Source of the DNA: an uncultured Prevotella sp.
GTDB lineage: Bacteria > Bacteroidota > Bacteroidia > Bacteroidales > Bacteroidaceae
Assembly (NCBI RefSeq): GCF_900549175.1
Contig: NZ_URNN01000041.1
Span: 1 to 23,597, forward strand
Length of the DNA stretch: 23,597 nt
Direction of reading: 5' to 3'
Shown: positions 22,360 through 23,597 of the stretch, piece after piece
Numbering within the stretch: the stretch's first letter is position 1
Layout: each line of letters begins with the position of its first letter
Made by a program: the position numbers and the translations under genes
The notes under the pieces: model-generated
Databases searched by the model: none
The model's input: only the letters and a program-made list of their open reading frames with translations
What the model was told of the DNA's origin: nothing

Positions 22360-23514
22360 ATGGTAAACAGATTTATTTTGAATGAAGTGTCATACTTCGG
22401 ACCCGGCGCACGAAAGGAACTTCCGGGCGTTGTCAGCCGTTTCGGATACAAGAAGGCACTGGTGGTAACGGACAAGAGCCTTATGAAATTCGGCGTTGCA
22501 AAAATGGTTATCGACGAACTCGATGCGGCAGGCATTGCATACGACATATTTGACGACGTAAAACCCAACCCCACTGTCACCAACGTGAAAGACGGCATAG
22601 AGGCATGCAAGAAGGCCGGAGCCGACTTCATCGTTGCCATCGGCGGCGGTTCGGCCATGGACACGGCAAAGGGGATAGGCATTGTATGCAACAATCCGGA
22701 GTTCTCAGACATCGTTTCGCTGGAGGGAGTGGCCGACACCAAGAAGAAGAGCCTGCCCATCATAGCGCTGCCCACCACGGCCGGCACGGCGGCAGAAACC
22801 ACCATCAACTATGTCATCATCGATGAAGTGAACCAGAAGAAGATGGTTTGCGTAGACCCCAACGACATTCCCGCCGTTGCCATTGTCGATGCTGAGCTGA
22901 TGTATTCGCTGCCCAAGGGGCTCACGGCCTCCACCGGTATGGACGCCATGACGCACGCCATAGAGGGCTACATAACCAAGGCCGCATGGGAGATGAGCGA
23001 CATGTTTGAGATAAAGGCCATCGAGATGATACACAAGTATCTGCCCATAGCCGTAAACGAGCCGCAGAATCCCGAGGGACGCAACGGCATGGCTGTGGCC
23101 CAGTACATTGCCGGAATGGCCTTCTCCAACGTCGGACTGGGTGTCGACCACGGCATGGCGCACCCCATGAGTGCCCTCCACGACGTGCCCCACGGCGTGG
23201 CCTGCGCCATACTGCTGCCCACGGTGATGCGCTTCAATGCCCCCGCCGCCAAGGAGAAGTATGCCGAAATAGCCAGAGCATGCGGCGTGTATAAGGACGG
23301 CATGACGCTCGACGAGGCTGTGGAGGCCGCCTGCAACGAGATTGCCAACCTCTCGCGCATCGTCGGAATACCCGAGCACCTCAGCGAGTTGGGCATACAC
23401 GAAGAGGATATTCCCGCACTGGCAGAGCAGGCCATCAACGATGTCTGCACTCCGGGCAACCCCCGCGAGGTGACTAAGGAGGATATCATAGCCATCTACA
23501 AGTCTATTCTTTAG
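22360..23514 (+). CDS. fucO: Lactaldehyde reductase / 1,2-propanediol oxidoreductase, iron-dependent group III ADH
   Basis: The 384-residue protein aligns from end to end with E. coli FucO as I remember it, including NEVSYFGPGAR, IGGGSAMDTAKGIGI (94-108, dinucleotide-binding loop), LPTTAGTAAETTINYVI (137-153) and the ending DVCTPGNPREVTKEDI. The iron ligands fall at D195 and H199 in GMDAMTHAIEGY, H264 in GVDHGMAHP and H278 in VPHGVACA, all present. The reaction is NADH-dependent reduction of L-lactaldehyde to L-1,2-propanediol, the fermentative end of fucose and rhamnose breakdown. No fuc or rha genes are in the window, so a broader aldehyde reductase role remains possible. It is monocistronic here, with a -7 box 100 bases upstream. 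Confidence 0.92.
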   Translation: MVNRFILNEVSYFGPGARKELPGVVSRFGYKKALVVTDKSLMKFGVAKMVIDELDAAGIAYDIFDDVKPNPTVTNVKDGIEACKKAGADFIVAIGGGSAMDTAKGIGIVCNNPEFSDIVSLEGVADTKKKSLPIIALPTTAGTAAETTINYVIIDEVNQKKMVCVDPNDIPAVAIVDAELMYSLPKGLTASTGMDAMTHAIEGYITKAAWEMSDMFEIKAIEMIHKYLPIAVNEPQNPEGRNGMAVAQYIAGMAFSNVGLGVDHGMAHPMSALHDVPHGVACAILLPTVMRFNAPAAKEKYAEIARACGVYKDGMTLDEAVEAACNEIANLSRIVGIPEHLSELGIHEEDIPALAEQAINDVCTPGNPREVTKEDIIAIYKSIL

Positions 23515-23518
23515 TGAC

Positions 23519-23597
23519 CGTAGGGACATTGCACCCCACCGTAGGGTGTGTCAAAATGCAACGGAAGCACATAGTAGGGACATATTCTTGTATTTGT
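23519..23597. repeat. GTAGGGACA-type intergenic repeat, truncated by the window end
   Basis: After the fucO-like stop, CCGTAGGGACAT (from 23518), CCGTAGGGTGTG (from about 23542) and AGTAGGGACAT (from about 23573) recur, with a CACCC/GGGTG small hairpin between the first two. It looks like the beginning of a dispersed intergenic repeat; the full element is not visible. Confidence 0.4.

Overview
The window reads as chromosomal DNA of a member of the Bacteroidales, most likely Prevotellaceae-like; I cannot name a genus. Evidence: several TAnnTTTG -7 promoter boxes of the Bacteroidetes type, weak ribosome binding sites, an AAA-ATPase/PD-(D/E)XK protein and a DUF4373-type protein of families common in this order, lipoproteins, and three secreted proteins with tails that look like type IX secretion (T9SS) sorting domains. 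The first ~2.8 kb is more AT-rich and Bacteroides-like in codon choice than most of what follows.

Layout. 3-179: 3' end of a large-subunit acetolactate synthase gene (ilvB). 287-2768: an accessory pair, a DUF4373-like protein (+) and an AAA-ATPase/PD-(D/E)XK protein (-), which converge on a 23-bp tandem repeat array. 3133-3990: an OmpA-family lipoprotein (+). 4150-6302: two leftward genes for exported enzymes, an endonuclease I-family nuclease with a T9SS-like tail and a PAP2-family phosphatase. 6663-12199: two tandem paralogous giant secreted proteins (890 and 908 aa), each followed by a strong hairpin terminator. 12279-12887: an AT-rich orphan lipoprotein.

13008-21420 holds eight leftward genes. 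In transcription order they are an ABC ATPase, its membrane partner and a YtrA-type GntR regulator (first module), then a MacB-type ATPase, two MacB/FtsX permeases, a MacA-like membrane fusion protein and a TolC-like outer membrane channel (second module, a complete tripartite efflux or secretion pump). Two 4-bp ATGA overlaps couple genes inside the modules. An inverted repeat upstream (21503-21526) is a good candidate operator for the GntR protein. 22360-23514 encodes a FucO-like lactaldehyde/1,2-propanediol oxidoreductase (+).

The most unusual aspect is the density and variety of intergenic repeats: three long inverted repeats built of AATTGA/AATTACGA-type short units, two 9-bp GTAGGNNNN arrays between pump genes, a 23-bp TGTAC array, a 22-bp GACATAAAGACAT array, a 233-bp inverted repeat made of nested hairpins, and an in-frame 21-bp repeat inside the TolC gene. 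No tRNA, rRNA, CRISPR array, transposase or integrase was recognised.
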